Shown: positions 1-10,161, counted from the stretch's first letter. The stretch: 64,000 nt of DNA from Desulfamplus sp964425195 (GCA_964425195.1 CAYRLG010000019.1:1-64000), one strand, 5' to 3'. Numbers and translations are program-made. Notes: a model not told the origin generated them from the letters alone.

Positions 1-125
1 AATTACCGGACTCCGGCTCAAGTCGAGTACTCAACTAAAACAGAAGTTTGCTTTTAACACTGTCCACTTTTTTGGGGAATATCAATTACTGCTTAAAATC
101 TCAAGGGTTATATTAGGAAAACAAA

Positions 126-1202
126 TTGAATAATAATTCTATATTTTCAAAACAAATCTCTGATTTTTTAACCACAGACGACTTTAAGTATCTTAAAAAT
201 TTTACTCCCAGAACACGCGAAGAATTTTTGAAACAGATGCAGATTGTCTATAACCTTAAGTTACAGACTCTGTTTCCACTTATTGTTCACATTGAACCTA
301 CAAATATATGTAATCAAAAATGCGTAATGTGCCAATATCCGACTATGAAGCGTAAACATAAGTATATTCAACCAGAGCTTATGAAAAAGTCAATTGATGA
401 ATGTGTTGATGTTGGAAAAGCATGGTTTCTTCATTTTTTCTTTTTTGGTGAACCTTTTTTAAATAAAAACACTCTTGATTACATGAAATATGCAAAAGAT
501 AAAGGATTTAATAATATTTCTGTAACTTCAAATTTTACTACAGTTACTAAAGAGGAAATAGAAAATATCGTAAATTATGGTGTTGAGTCTATAGTTATCT
601 CTTTTGAAGGGTTAAACAGAGAATCTTATTTAAATATAAGGCAGACAGATCATTATGACACTGTGAGAGCAAATATTGAATATTTATTGAACTACAGAGA
701 GGTTAAGAATAGCAGCAAACCTTGGATAACGCTAACTTATGTAAGAACTACTGAAAGTGATGAAAAGATAGATCAATTTAAGAGAGATTGGGAAGGCAGA
801 GTTAATGCAATACACATAAGCCCGCAATTTGACTATCTTGGCAGATCAAAACTTTCAAGAAGCTTAAGAATTTTAAACAGATGTTCTCAGGCAGTAAATT
901 CAGAAGGTATATTAGGCAGAGAGTTTTCTAAGAGACTCCCATGCAGGCAGTTATGGCTTAGAATTGCTGTTTTATCAAATGGAGAGATAGTTCCATGCAG
1001 CCAAAATATGGATGGCGAATTATCGCTTGGCAATATTGCAGATATAACGATTCAAGAAGCGTGGACAGGTGAAAAGATGATGAAGTTAAGAATGCAGCAT
1101 ATTATCAATAAATTTGATAAAGATTGTGTTTGCAGTTCTTGTGTTGATTGGGATTGGAGCGGAAAAATTGATAATCGTCCTAAAATAATATCTAATAATT
1201 AA
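126..1202 (+). CDS. Radical SAM/SPASM domain protein
   Basis: A 358-residue radical S-adenosylmethionine enzyme. The CX3CX2C cluster motif is C62, C66, C69, and a C-terminal SPASM-type Cys-rich region (LPCRQLW, then VPCSQNM, then CVCSSC) suggests auxiliary iron-sulfur clusters. Start is TTG at 126 with AGGA seven bases upstream; no better ATG lies nearby. It opens a co-directional run with two methyltransferases, a split transketolase, an SDR and an ATP-grasp enzyme, so a role in making or modifying an unusual surface sugar is plausible, but the substrate cannot be read from the sequence. The family call is firm and the function open. Confidence 0.85.
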   Translation: MNNNSIFSKQISDFLTTDDFKYLKNFTPRTREEFLKQMQIVYNLKLQTLFPLIVHIEPTNICNQKCVMCQYPTMKRKHKYIQPELMKKSIDECVDVGKAWFLHFFFFGEPFLNKNTLDYMKYAKDKGFNNISVTSNFTTVTKEEIENIVNYGVESIVISFEGLNRESYLNIRQTDHYDTVRANIEYLLNYREVKNSSKPWITLTYVRTTESDEKIDQFKRDWEGRVNAIHISPQFDYLGRSKLSRSLRILNRCSQAVNSEGILGREFSKRLPCRQLWLRIAVLSNGEIVPCSQNMDGELSLGNIADITIQEAWTGEKMMKLRMQHIINKFDKDCVCSSCVDWDWSGKIDNRPKIISNN

Positions 1203-1217
1203 AAGGAGTTAATATAG

Positions 1218-2642
1218 ATGGGAGAAAAAAATAATAAACAATTTCTTAATGAAAAAAAACTGTCTATAAAAACTCTAACTAATTGTCCTGTATGTGAAAT
1301 ATCTTCAAGCGAATCTCAATTTATAATTTCAGATTTTCTCCAAATTGATGAACATAAATTATTTTATTCTGTAGATTTATGTAAAAGATGTGGTGCTGTA
1401 TATACAAAAGAACGCTATATTTATCCTGAGCTTTATACAAAAAAATATGATCCTGAGAAAGAGCATGGTTTTCAAAGCAGTGTTATTGCACCTTTATCTG
1501 AAAATATTTGGAATTACAAAAATAAGATGCTGCAAGTTGAGGAGTTGGGGGAACTTCTTTCGCTTAAATTCCATAATGCTGTGAAAATTGAAGATATGAA
1601 TCAGGAAGATGTGGAGCATATAGATAACGATAATCAAGTTGATAGTTATGAACATAGCCAAAATTTACTCACGCCAATTTCATACCTTGAAGTTGGTAGT
1701 TCTGATGGCTCTCTTTTTAGGTTATTTAATGAATATTGCAAACAACATAATATATCTCTAAATGGTACACTTGTTGAAAGCAGCGGGGCATCAGAGCCAT
1801 GTTCAACAATGGAAAACTGCAAAGTTATCTCTAAGTCTATATTAGATGAGAGTATTGCTCCTCTTCTTTGGAAAGTAGAAATGTTTAGCTCGTTGTATGA
1901 TGTAGCTGTTATATCTCACTGTCTTGAACATTTTGATAATCCAAGAGACGTTCTTACTATTGTGTATAAAATACTTAAACCAAACGGTATTCTTTATATT
2001 GAAGTGCCTGATGGATTGCGTGTTGATTATAGTCTGTCACTGCCTTTAGGATATTATCATATTGTAAATTATAATATGATAAATTTACCTTATATGATTA
2101 ACCAGATGGGATTTGAGGTAATAGATATAGCCCAAAGAGAGAAGCAGCCAGGGCTTCGTGTTGCTGCTGTAAAAAAGAATGAAACTGATTTAAAGCAGAA
2201 AAATATAGGAGAGGCTTTATTCTCTTTTGATAATACAGGCTATATAATTGGAAAAAGTGCTATTTTGCAGTGGGAACGCAGAAGAAAAAAGATTTTTAAA
2301 CATCTAAAATATATTTTTAACACTTTAACAGATTCTGAGAAAGTACTTATTTATGGGGCTGGAACTCATACAGCTTCTATTTTAAAGGAATTTGATGGTT
2401 GGAAAAATAGCAGTAATGTAAACATCATTAACTCCTTTGAAATAGTTGATTCTAACCCCCGTGTACAACAAATTAGAGATTTAATTGTTAAGACACCTGA
2501 TACTATTCAATTTCAAGATTATAAATATATTATTATCTCATCTTATGCTTATCAAGAAGAGATATTTAGCAATCTTATTAGTCAAGGATGTAAAGAAGAT
2601 AAAATAGTAAAACTTTATGATTGGATATTTTTGTGGCAGTAG
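1218..2642 (+). CDS. Zinc-binding class I SAM methyltransferase (sugar C-methyltransferase-like)
   Basis: A 474-residue protein with the three-part layout of NDP-sugar C-methyltransferases. An N-terminal zinc site is formed by CPVC (C23, C26) and CKRC (C55, C58). A Rossmann SAM-binding core has motif I YLEVGSSDGS near residue 157. The C-terminal domain contains IYGAGTHTASIL. About 30 polar residues (Asp/Asn/Glu/His-rich, roughly 122-152) precede motif I and look like one of the low-complexity insertions seen throughout this window. AAGGAG sits just upstream of the ATG. It probably methylates a deoxysugar intermediate of the surrounding locus; substrate unknown. Confidence 0.8.
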   Translation: MGEKNNKQFLNEKKLSIKTLTNCPVCEISSSESQFIISDFLQIDEHKLFYSVDLCKRCGAVYTKERYIYPELYTKKYDPEKEHGFQSSVIAPLSENIWNYKNKMLQVEELGELLSLKFHNAVKIEDMNQEDVEHIDNDNQVDSYEHSQNLLTPISYLEVGSSDGSLFRLFNEYCKQHNISLNGTLVESSGASEPCSTMENCKVISKSILDESIAPLLWKVEMFSSLYDVAVISHCLEHFDNPRDVLTIVYKILKPNGILYIEVPDGLRVDYSLSLPLGYYHIVNYNMINLPYMINQMGFEVIDIAQREKQPGLRVAAVKKNETDLKQKNIGEALFSFDNTGYIIGKSAILQWERRRKKIFKHLKYIFNTLTDSEKVLIYGAGTHTASILKEFDGWKNSSNVNIINSFEIVDSNPRVQQIRDLIVKTPDTIQFQDYKYIIISSYAYQEEIFSNLISQGCKEDKIVKLYDWIFLWQ

Positions 2643-2660
2643 ATAAAGGTTATAAAATCA

Positions 2661-3719
2661 ATGATTACTAAAGATGATTTAGATCAAAATATAAAATATG
2701 AAGACAGCAAACTGCTTGATATAATGCTGGCTGATATGGAACAAGCATCTTCCATTTATAAGCCTACCAATTTTTGGTCAATATTTCTTCCAAATCTTAT
2801 TAATGAGATACGGGATTGTGGGATATCTGCTTTTCGCAGGCAACAACAGGCATCGCAGCTATATGTCCCTGCATATCCTGATGATGAAATTGGTAAAATG
2901 GAAGCTCTTTGTGATTATAAAATCTTTCTTGCAGCAGATATAGAAAATCAAAGCCCAATTCTCACACATATCAGTGAAAGCCAAGTTGGTTCTCCTTCTC
3001 AGCAATTTATATTTGATAATAAATATTACAGCCGTTCCATGCTGAACTATTTACGAGGTCTTGTATTTTTAAAAAAAAATGTTGATACATCAAATATCAG
3101 AACTGTTCTTGAAATAGGGGGTGGTTTTGGAACTCTTGGTGAAATATTTTTAAAAAGCGGTTCTGCTTTATCTGTAAATTCCGATCTATTGTTAAATTAC
3201 AGCTATCCTGCTGATAACACTGTTGATAGTAAATTCTTTTACGTTAATATTGATATTCCACCTCTCTCTTATATCTCAACAAGATATCTTCAAGATGTTT
3301 TTGGTAAAGAAAATATTGCTGATTACAATACAACAAGAGATATGGAATATATAAGTATTGATGAACTTTCTTCAAAATATCGTGCTGCAATTCTCTGTCC
3401 GTGGCAGCTACCAAACTTGAAAGGTGAGTTCGATTTATTTGTTAACTTCTTCTCATTTCAAGAGATGGAGCCAGATGTTGTTGAAAATTATGCAAATTTT
3501 ATAAATAAACTTGTAACAAAATATATTCTTCTTAGAAATCAGAAAGATGGTAAACAGGTGGCTAAAAAAGCAGGAGATGTTGGGGTATTAAATCCTGTTT
3601 CACGAGATGATTATGTAAAATTTTTTAAACCTTTTGAAGTAGTTAATATTGACAGTAAAATATTTGGTAATCAGAAGAATGGTTTTGAATCAGAAGTAAT
3701 TATCTTCAAATTAAGATAA
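2661..3719 (+). CDS. Putative sugar O-methyltransferase
   Basis: A 352-residue SAM-dependent methyltransferase. The glycine-rich motif VLEIGGGFGTLGEIF is near residue 150, and the C-terminal half resembles proteins annotated as putative sugar O-methyltransferases in capsule and LPS loci. It starts 18 bases after the preceding methyltransferase and is followed closely by the transketolase pair. Together with the upstream gene it suggests a sugar methylated at two kinds of position. The fold assignment is good; the sugar specificity is inferred from context. Confidence 0.7.
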   Translation: MITKDDLDQNIKYEDSKLLDIMLADMEQASSIYKPTNFWSIFLPNLINEIRDCGISAFRRQQQASQLYVPAYPDDEIGKMEALCDYKIFLAADIENQSPILTHISESQVGSPSQQFIFDNKYYSRSMLNYLRGLVFLKKNVDTSNIRTVLEIGGGFGTLGEIFLKSGSALSVNSDLLLNYSYPADNTVDSKFFYVNIDIPPLSYISTRYLQDVFGKENIADYNTTRDMEYISIDELSSKYRAAILCPWQLPNLKGEFDLFVNFFSFQEMEPDVVENYANFINKLVTKYILLRNQKDGKQVAKKAGDVGVLNPVSRDDYVKFFKPFEVVNIDSKIFGNQKNGFESEVIIFKLR

Positions 3720-3759
3720 GAATGATTATGAATTTAATAATAAAAAAATGGAGTTTCAA

Positions 3760-4758
3760 ATGGCAAAAACTTCATCATCAAAATATGAAGAACGTTATAA
3801 AGAGTTAATAAAATCAGCCCAAGAGCTTAGAAAACATATAATAACTATGAACTGTTATGCAGGCTCTGGTCACCCTGGAGGCTCTCTATCTGCTGTTGAA
3901 ATAATCACATATCTTTTTCATAAAGAGATGAACTTTTCAGTTGATAATTATAAGCTGCCAAATAGAGATAGGTTTATTTTATCAAAAGGTCATGCTTGTT
4001 TAGTTCTTTATGCGGTTCTTGCTCAAAAAGGCTTTTTTGATGTTAAAGAATTTGAAAAACTTCGTCATGTTGATGCAATACTTCAAGGGCATCCTGACAG
4101 ATTAAAAACTCCTGGAGTTGAGTTTAATTCTGGTTCGCTTGGACAAGGTTTCTCTTTTGCATTAGGAGCAGCTTTAGGTGCAAAGCGTGGAAAAAATAAA
4201 CAATACAATGCACAGCCTCAACCTAATACTAATACCAATACACAAACTAATCCATATAGTTCCGCCAATAAAGATAATTCTGATTCAAAAGTTATTGAAA
4301 ATAAACATATTAAAGAAGATTTCCGTGTATATACTATGCTTGGCGATGGCGAATTAAATGAAGGGCAGATTTGGGAAGGCTTTATGTTTGGAGCATTTCA
4401 AAAACTCGACAATTTAACAGCTATAGTTGATTACAATAAATATCAAAGCGATGATTTAAACAGCAATATTACAGCTCTTGAGCCTTTGATGGATAAATTT
4501 AAAGCATTTGGCTGGAATGCTGTAGAAATTGACGGGCATAATTTTGAAGAAATTGAAAATAGTTTTAAAACTGCAAGATGCGTAAAAGAAAAACCGACTG
4601 TAATATTAGCTCATACTATAAAAGGAAAAGGCATCTCTTTTATGGAAAATAACCCCAAGTGGCATGGGAGTTTGTGTCCTTCTGGAGAAGAAAAGATACA
4701 AGCATTTAAAGAGTGTAGTGGTAATTATTTGGAATGCCCTATGGAGGATTATGTATGA
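3760..4758 (+). CDS. Transketolase, N-terminal (TPP-binding) subunit
   Basis: A stand-alone N-terminal half of transketolase (332 residues). It has GHPGGSLS near the start, SKGHACLVLYAVL, and the thiamine-diphosphate motif GDGELNEGQ followed about 30 residues later by VDYN. An ATG at 3748 is in frame, but the ATG at 3760 has TGGAG six bases upstream and is preferred. About 42 residues (nt 4192-4317), rich in Asn, Thr, Gln and Pro, interrupt the conserved fold just before the TPP motif. The partner subunit follows with an ATGA overlap. Such pairs in glycan loci may move C2 units onto sugar intermediates rather than serve the pentose phosphate pathway; that role is inferred. Confidence 0.88.
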   Translation: MAKTSSSKYEERYKELIKSAQELRKHIITMNCYAGSGHPGGSLSAVEIITYLFHKEMNFSVDNYKLPNRDRFILSKGHACLVLYAVLAQKGFFDVKEFEKLRHVDAILQGHPDRLKTPGVEFNSGSLGQGFSFALGAALGAKRGKNKQYNAQPQPNTNTNTQTNPYSSANKDNSDSKVIENKHIKEDFRVYTMLGDGELNEGQIWEGFMFGAFQKLDNLTAIVDYNKYQSDDLNSNITALEPLMDKFKAFGWNAVEIDGHNFEEIENSFKTARCVKEKPTVILAHTIKGKGISFMENNPKWHGSLCPSGEEKIQAFKECSGNYLECPMEDYV

Positions 4759-5711
4759 AAACAATGAGAGATGCTTTTGGTGAAAGTTTAATTGAGCTTG
4801 CCCAAATAAGAGATGACTTTGTAGTGCTTGATGCTGATGTTGCAGGAGGCACTGGTACTAATGTATTTAGAGATGCTTTTCCAGATAGATTTATTCAATG
4901 TGCAATTGCTGAACAAAACATGATGTCAGCAGCGGCAGGACTTTCTACTACCGGCATTATTCCTATAGTTACCTGTTATGGCGTTTTTGCCTCTATGAGA
5001 GCGGTTGAACAGGCAAGAAACTCTATTGCATATCCTAAATTTAATGTAAAGATAGTTGCAAGTCATCTGGGACTTGATGTTGGTCCTGATGGACCAACTC
5101 ATCAGGCTATAGAAGATATGGCAATTTTTAGAGCAATCCCAAATTTTACAGTAATTTCTCCAGCAGATCCAACAGAACTTAAATCTGCTATGAAGGCTAT
5201 TTTAGATTATGATGGTCCTGTCTATTTGAGAACTGGAAGAAGCCCTATTCCAGATATTTTTGACAACTCCTTCAAATTTGAAATAGGGAAGGGCAGGATT
5301 GTTAGAGAAGGTAGTGATATTACAGTTATAGCTGTCGGAGTTATGGTTCACAGAGCAATAGCCGCAGCAGAAATTATGGAAAATCAGGGAATTTCATGCC
5401 GTGTTGTAAATATGTCAACAATTAAGCCGATTGATAAAGAGCTTATTATAGAATCTGCTGAAAAAACAGGTGCTGTTATCACGGCAGAAGATCATAATAT
5501 TATGGGTGGACTCGGCGGTGCTGTGGCTGAAGTTATTGTGGAAAATTGTCCTGTCCCGGTGTTTAGAGTTGGCATTAAAGATCAATTTGCAGAATCTGGC
5601 GATCCATTAGAACTTGCAGCAAAATATCATTTAATGCCCCAAGATATAGCTGATGCAGCAAAAAAATATTACGAAAATAGGCATAACGAACAAAATCTTA
5701 TTAAATCATAA
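4755..5711 (+). CDS. Transketolase, C-terminal subunit
   Basis: A 318-residue pyrimidine-binding and C-terminal half of transketolase. Visible motifs include CAIAEQNMMSAAAGL, carrying the glutamate that activates TPP, GPDGPTHQAIEDMA, and a C-terminal domain with TAEDHNIMGGLG. An in-frame ATG exists at 4734, but the ATG at 4755 has GGAGG at 4743-4747 and overlaps the TGA of the N-terminal subunit, so translational coupling is expected. With that subunit it forms one active enzyme. Confidence 0.9.
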   Translation: MKTMRDAFGESLIELAQIRDDFVVLDADVAGGTGTNVFRDAFPDRFIQCAIAEQNMMSAAAGLSTTGIIPIVTCYGVFASMRAVEQARNSIAYPKFNVKIVASHLGLDVGPDGPTHQAIEDMAIFRAIPNFTVISPADPTELKSAMKAILDYDGPVYLRTGRSPIPDIFDNSFKFEIGKGRIVREGSDITVIAVGVMVHRAIAAAEIMENQGISCRVVNMSTIKPIDKELIIESAEKTGAVITAEDHNIMGGLGGAVAEVIVENCPVPVFRVGIKDQFAESGDPLELAAKYHLMPQDIADAAKKYYENRHNEQNLIKS

Positions 5712-5730
5712 AGGTAGTATAATAAAAATC

Positions 5731-6567
5731 ATGTTCAACTTAAAAGATAAGGTTGTTTTTATAACTGGAGGAAGCAGAGGAATAGGTAGATCTATATCTA
5801 TTGCAATGGCAAAGGCTCAAGCATCTGTTGTATTGACTTATCAAAAAGAGAAAGCAAAAGCTCAAGAAGTTGTTTCTATTATTGAATCTGGTGTTCTAAA
5901 CTCATCAAGTAACTCTTTTGATTTATCAATTAATAATCAACTAATTAACAATGCTGATAGTCCATCAAGTATAAGCAAAAATAGGGCATTAACTGTTCAA
6001 ATGAGCGTTGAAAATCGTGAATCTGTCCGCGCTGCAATATCTTTTGCAATATCAAAATTTAATAAAATAGATATACTTGTTAATAATGCTGGTATCAATA
6101 AACCGACTGACTTTGATATGATAAATGATGCTGATTGGGACGAAATTATGTCGGTAAATCTTAAAGGACCTTTTATATGCTCTCAAGAAATAATAGAAAT
6201 TTTTAAGAAACAGGGCAGGGGAGGGGTTATTATTAATATTGGCTCTGTCAGCGGGCAGTATGGAGGACCAAGAACTGCCCATTATGCAGCAAGTAAAGCA
6301 GGACTTATCTCATTAGGACAGGTAATTGCAAGGTTTGGAGCAAATGATAATATAAGGTGCAATACCATTGCAGCAGGTCTTATTGACACAGATATGGCTA
6401 CTGCTGGTATTCAATCTGAAGCTGTAAAAAAAGCATCTGAAAATATACTGCTTAAAAGATTTGGAACTGTTAAAGAGGTTGCAGATGCTGTTCTATTTTT
6501 AGCTTCAGATGCAAGTAGCTATATTACAGGGCAGACTATTAATGTAAATGGAGGTTTATATTTTTGA
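5731..6567 (+). CDS. Short-chain dehydrogenase/reductase (FabG-like)
   Basis: A 278-residue classical SDR: cofactor motif TGGSRGIG (12-19), NNAG (118-121), catalytic YAASK with Y185 and K189, and the C-terminal ITGQTINVNGG typical of FabG-type ketoreductases. The first ATG after the transketolase stop that gives a complete Rossmann fold is at 5731; an upstream in-frame extension to 5653 would overlap the previous gene and is not used. Residues about 54-84 are a Ser/Asn-rich insertion between beta strands that classical SDRs lack. It is coupled to the ATP-grasp gene downstream. Likely a keto-sugar or acyl reductase of the same pathway. Confidence 0.85.
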   Translation: MFNLKDKVVFITGGSRGIGRSISIAMAKAQASVVLTYQKEKAKAQEVVSIIESGVLNSSSNSFDLSINNQLINNADSPSSISKNRALTVQMSVENRESVRAAISFAISKFNKIDILVNNAGINKPTDFDMINDADWDEIMSVNLKGPFICSQEIIEIFKKQGRGGVIINIGSVSGQYGGPRTAHYAASKAGLISLGQVIARFGANDNIRCNTIAAGLIDTDMATAGIQSEAVKKASENILLKRFGTVKEVADAVLFLASDASSYITGQTINVNGGLYF

Positions 6568-7928
6568 ATAAAACTCTTTTAATAATAAGCGGCGGAATAG
6601 AAGCAGTTCCGGGGATTAAGTTAGCTAAAGAGATGGGGCTTTTTGTTGTTGTTTCTGATATAAACCCCAAAGCTCCCGGATTTAGCATCGCAGATGATAG
6701 ACTTATTGCAAGTACATACAATGTTGCAGAAACTGTGGCAGCAGCAAAACTATACAACAGCAATGTCAGAAAAATTGACGGAGTTATCTGTATTGCATCA
6801 GATGTTCCTCTAACTGTAGCATCAGTTGCTAAAGAGCTTGGGCTTCCGGGTATTTCAATAGAGTCAGCCCTACTTGCAACTGATAAGTTGAAGATGAAGA
6901 TAAAATTTAGGCGAGATAAAGTTCCTATACCTTGGTTTAGCAATGTAGAGAGCTGTGAACATCTTAAGAAGGTTATATTAGAACAGATAAAAATAACAGA
7001 TAGATTAAGTCCATCAGACAAAGGGGGAGCATTTATGAAAAATAAATCTCTCCCTTTGTTTGTTTTAAAGCCTATTGATAGTCGAGGGGCAAGAGGAGTA
7101 ATTCAAATAACTGATAAAACTATTTGTAATTTTCATAAGGTAACTTCTATTAAAACTGATAAATATGCTGCAATTTCTCAATGTTCTGAGAATAGTCTTT
7201 TGAATGATTTTTTTGAACTCTCTAAAAGTTATTCTACAAAAGGTAAAGTGATGGTTGAGCAGTTTCTTGATGGACCACAGGTTAGCACAGAATCAATAGT
7301 TATTGACGGCATGGCTTATACAGTAGGTTTTTCAGATAGAAATTATGAGTTCCTTCAAAAATATTCTCCCCATATTATAGAAAATGGGGGGGAACTTCCA
7401 AGTGTATTACCTCAAGCTCAACAACAAGAAGTGTATGAGTTAATTCAGCAGGCAGCTACAAGCATGGGAATTGTCAATGGTGTAGTTAAGGGAGATATTG
7501 TTGTAAGTGGAGGTAAGCCATATATTATTGAGCTTGCTGCACGTCTAAGTGGTGGATATTTTTGCTCACATGAAATTCCACTTAACACAGGCGTTGATTT
7601 TGTTGGCTGTGCAATTCGTATGGCACTTGGCAAAAAGATAGACCCGTTAGAATTAAAAGCAAAATTTAAACGGGGAGTTGCTCAGCGATATCTTTTCCCT
7701 GAGCCGGGACGGGTTGTTGATATTTCAGGTGTTGACGATGTTATGAGTCGCTCTGAAGTTGCTTTTTGTGAGATAAGGGTGAAAAAAGGTGATATTGTAG
7801 CCAAAACAGATAGCCACCCTGCCCGTGCAGGCTTAGTTATAACATGCTGCGATACAAGAGAGGAGGCTATAGAAAGAGCTGAAGCTGCGGTTGCATCTAT
7901 TAGAATTAAAACAGAGCCGATCTTATAA
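6564..7928 (+). CDS. ATP-grasp domain carboxylate ligase
   Basis: A 454-residue ATP-grasp enzyme of the carbamoyl-phosphate-synthase/PurK-like group. It has an N-terminal Rossmann-like region (LIISGGIEAVPGIKLAKEMG), the ATP-binding segment VLKPIDSRGARGV, VEQFLDGPQVSTES, and the metal-binding strand YIIELAARLSGGYF. The TTG start overlaps the stop of the SDR and has GGAGG at 6550-6554. Members join a carboxylate to an amine or similar nucleophile with ATP; substrates here are unknown. Polar insertions (about 140-165 and 200-225) separate conserved strands. It is the last tightly coupled gene before the GH57-like protein. Confidence 0.8.
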   Translation: MNKTLLIISGGIEAVPGIKLAKEMGLFVVVSDINPKAPGFSIADDRLIASTYNVAETVAAAKLYNSNVRKIDGVICIASDVPLTVASVAKELGLPGISIESALLATDKLKMKIKFRRDKVPIPWFSNVESCEHLKKVILEQIKITDRLSPSDKGGAFMKNKSLPLFVLKPIDSRGARGVIQITDKTICNFHKVTSIKTDKYAAISQCSENSLLNDFFELSKSYSTKGKVMVEQFLDGPQVSTESIVIDGMAYTVGFSDRNYEFLQKYSPHIIENGGELPSVLPQAQQQEVYELIQQAATSMGIVNGVVKGDIVVSGGKPYIIELAARLSGGYFCSHEIPLNTGVDFVGCAIRMALGKKIDPLELKAKFKRGVAQRYLFPEPGRVVDISGVDDVMSRSEVAFCEIRVKKGDIVAKTDSHPARAGLVITCCDTREEAIERAEAAVASIRIKTEPIL

Positions 7929-7946
7929 AGTAAAGGTAATTTTGAA

Positions 7947-10151
7947 ATGCTCTATTTATACTCTTTTTTTCATCTAAATATTGCATACTCTTCAATCGAA
8001 GAGGAGCAGAGGCTCGAAGTTATCAATAGATGCTATTGGTCTTTGCTTAATCTTGCTGAAAAACTTAACTTACCTATTGGTATTGAAGCAAGTGGCTTTA
8101 CCCTTGAAACGATTAATAGTATAGACTCGTCATGGATTGCTAAGCTAAAGGAGTTGATTGAAAGAGGCGTATGTGAATTTATCGGAAGCGGATATGCCCA
8201 AATAATTGGTCCTCTTGTTCCAACAGAGGTCAATTATCACAATTTAAAAGAGGGCAATGAAATTTATGAAAAACTACTTGGCTTTTCTCCTGAAATTGCC
8301 CTTGTTAACGAGCAAGCATACTCGTCTGCTCTAATTAGTCATTACAAAAAAGCTGGCTATAAAGCAATTATTATGGAGTGGAATAACCCTTATCATTCTC
8401 ATCCAGAATGGGAATTGGAGTGGAGGTATAGAGTTAACCTTGCAGTAACAAATAGAGTAGTATGTGGCAAGACAGCTCTTCAATCTCATATTAATGGTAA
8501 TAAAATTGAGACAGACGCACGAATTCCTGTTTTATGGAATGATGCTATCGCTTTCCAAAAATTTCAAAGATATGCACATGGTGAAATGGAGCTTAATGAC
8601 TATTTAGATTTTGTGAAATCTCATATACCAAATAAGGCTTCTTCTATACCAAAATATCCATCAGATGCCCAAACCTCAAATCTAAATATAGGATTTCAAT
8701 CTCGAGCATATCCACTCTATGGTAATGACATTGAGATATTCAATTTTAGACCCGGACGATATCACACAGAGGCAAGTCTTGAAGAAGATGAGTGGAAACG
8801 TATTCTTAATATGTTTGTTATACTAAAAAACACAAAAGATATAAAATTGATTCTTCCGTCTGATATATTAGCATTATCTCCAGAATTTGGGGATATGATT
8901 CCACTATCTTTAGAATCTGCAGTACAGCCTGTTCCTGTTAAAAAGCAGGGTAAATACAATATAACTCGTTGGGCAGTGTCTGGGCGTGATGATTTAAAAA
9001 TTAACACAGCTTGCTTTCGTATTTATCAGAATTTAAAGAAGTTAGAGATAGTAAAAAAGTTAAATTCGCTTTGTGCAGGTAACAATAACAAATATCTGTT
9101 AAAAAGAGAGTGGAGAGAGCTTTGTTATTTGTGGTCAAGCGATTTTAGAACACATATTACAAAAAGACGTTGGGAGAGATATTTAGAACGTCTTAAATCT
9201 TTTGAACTAAAGATAGAAAAAGAGCTTGATCGCCATAATTTATGTACAGAATCCGAAAAAATACCTATAGAGAAAATATGTAATATTAAGCCACATTTAG
9301 ATATTAAAAGAGAAGGTAATTTTTTGACTATAGAGACAAATACTATAAAAATATCTCTCAATTGCAGAAGAGGTCTTGCTATTGATAAACTCTGGTTTAA
9401 AAAGATATCTAATATAACTCCACTGGTAGGAACATTACCTCATGGATATTATAATGATATCTCTTGGGGAGCTGATTACTATACAGGTCATTTTACAGTT
9501 GAGTCACCTGGAGAAATTAAAGTTACTGATCTTAACCATGTTGATCCAAAAATTGATATTTATGATACCTACATCTCTGTACAATGTTTAATAGAGACGC
9601 CATTGGGCTGTGTTGAAAAAAATATCTCTGTTTATCTTGAACGTTCTCTTGTAGAGTTTAAGTACAAGTTTGATATGGACAATATTCCACCAGCATCTCT
9701 TAGATTAGGGCATATTACCCTCTTACCAGAATCTTTTGATAGCAATACTCTTTTTTATCGAACATCAAATGGAGGAGAGACTCCAGAAACTTTTTGGATT
9801 AATAAAAGAGAAGAGCTAAAAAAAGATATTAACCATAGTGCTCCATGCTCTTTTCTTGTTTCTGCTTCACATGCAGTTGGTATAACAGATGGAATTGTAG
9901 ATATTGGCGATTCTACACATTATATTCGTGTCCATATAGATAAAAGCGTTGCTGCTTTAATAGGAATGGTGGTCTTTTATAAGATAGATAAAAGTTGGTT
10001 CTACAGACTTTTGCTTTCAGCAATGGAAATGGATGATACCTCTATAAAATTCCATAAAAAAGAGAAGATAGATAAAAAAAGAGAAAAGGGAGACGATAAT
10101 AGATTTAAGCAATGCTTTAGTTTTTCTATTTCAAGTGAAAAGCAAAGATAA
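7947..10151 (+). CDS. Glycoside hydrolase family 57-like protein
   Basis: A 734-residue protein. The N-terminal 300 residues resemble the GH57/polysaccharide-deacetylase-like barrel: FFHLNIAYSS, GIEASGFTLETI, then ELIERGVCEFIGSGYAQIIGPL and EIALVNEQAYSS. The remainder looks like the beta-rich C-terminal part of long GH57 proteins. No signal peptide is visible, so it is probably cytoplasmic. It starts 18 bases after the ATP-grasp gene and ends the forward cluster, tail to tail with the PseB-like gene. I cannot assign the catalytic residues with certainty, so hydrolase or glucanotransferase activity is a family-level guess. Confidence 0.7.
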   Translation: MLYLYSFFHLNIAYSSIEEEQRLEVINRCYWSLLNLAEKLNLPIGIEASGFTLETINSIDSSWIAKLKELIERGVCEFIGSGYAQIIGPLVPTEVNYHNLKEGNEIYEKLLGFSPEIALVNEQAYSSALISHYKKAGYKAIIMEWNNPYHSHPEWELEWRYRVNLAVTNRVVCGKTALQSHINGNKIETDARIPVLWNDAIAFQKFQRYAHGEMELNDYLDFVKSHIPNKASSIPKYPSDAQTSNLNIGFQSRAYPLYGNDIEIFNFRPGRYHTEASLEEDEWKRILNMFVILKNTKDIKLILPSDILALSPEFGDMIPLSLESAVQPVPVKKQGKYNITRWAVSGRDDLKINTACFRIYQNLKKLEIVKKLNSLCAGNNNKYLLKREWRELCYLWSSDFRTHITKRRWERYLERLKSFELKIEKELDRHNLCTESEKIPIEKICNIKPHLDIKREGNFLTIETNTIKISLNCRRGLAIDKLWFKKISNITPLVGTLPHGYYNDISWGADYYTGHFTVESPGEIKVTDLNHVDPKIDIYDTYISVQCLIETPLGCVEKNISVYLERSLVEFKYKFDMDNIPPASLRLGHITLLPESFDSNTLFYRTSNGGETPETFWINKREELKKDINHSAPCSFLVSASHAVGITDGIVDIGDSTHYIRVHIDKSVAALIGMVVFYKIDKSWFYRLLLSAMEMDDTSIKFHKKEKIDKKREKGDDNRFKQCFSFSISSEKQR

Positions 10152-10161
10152 CAATAATATT

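Noticed and set aside
1..125. A gene fragment or tRNA at the left edge
   Set aside because: No cloverleaf, no convincing reading frame with protein-like composition; only the ribosome site of the first gene can be supported.
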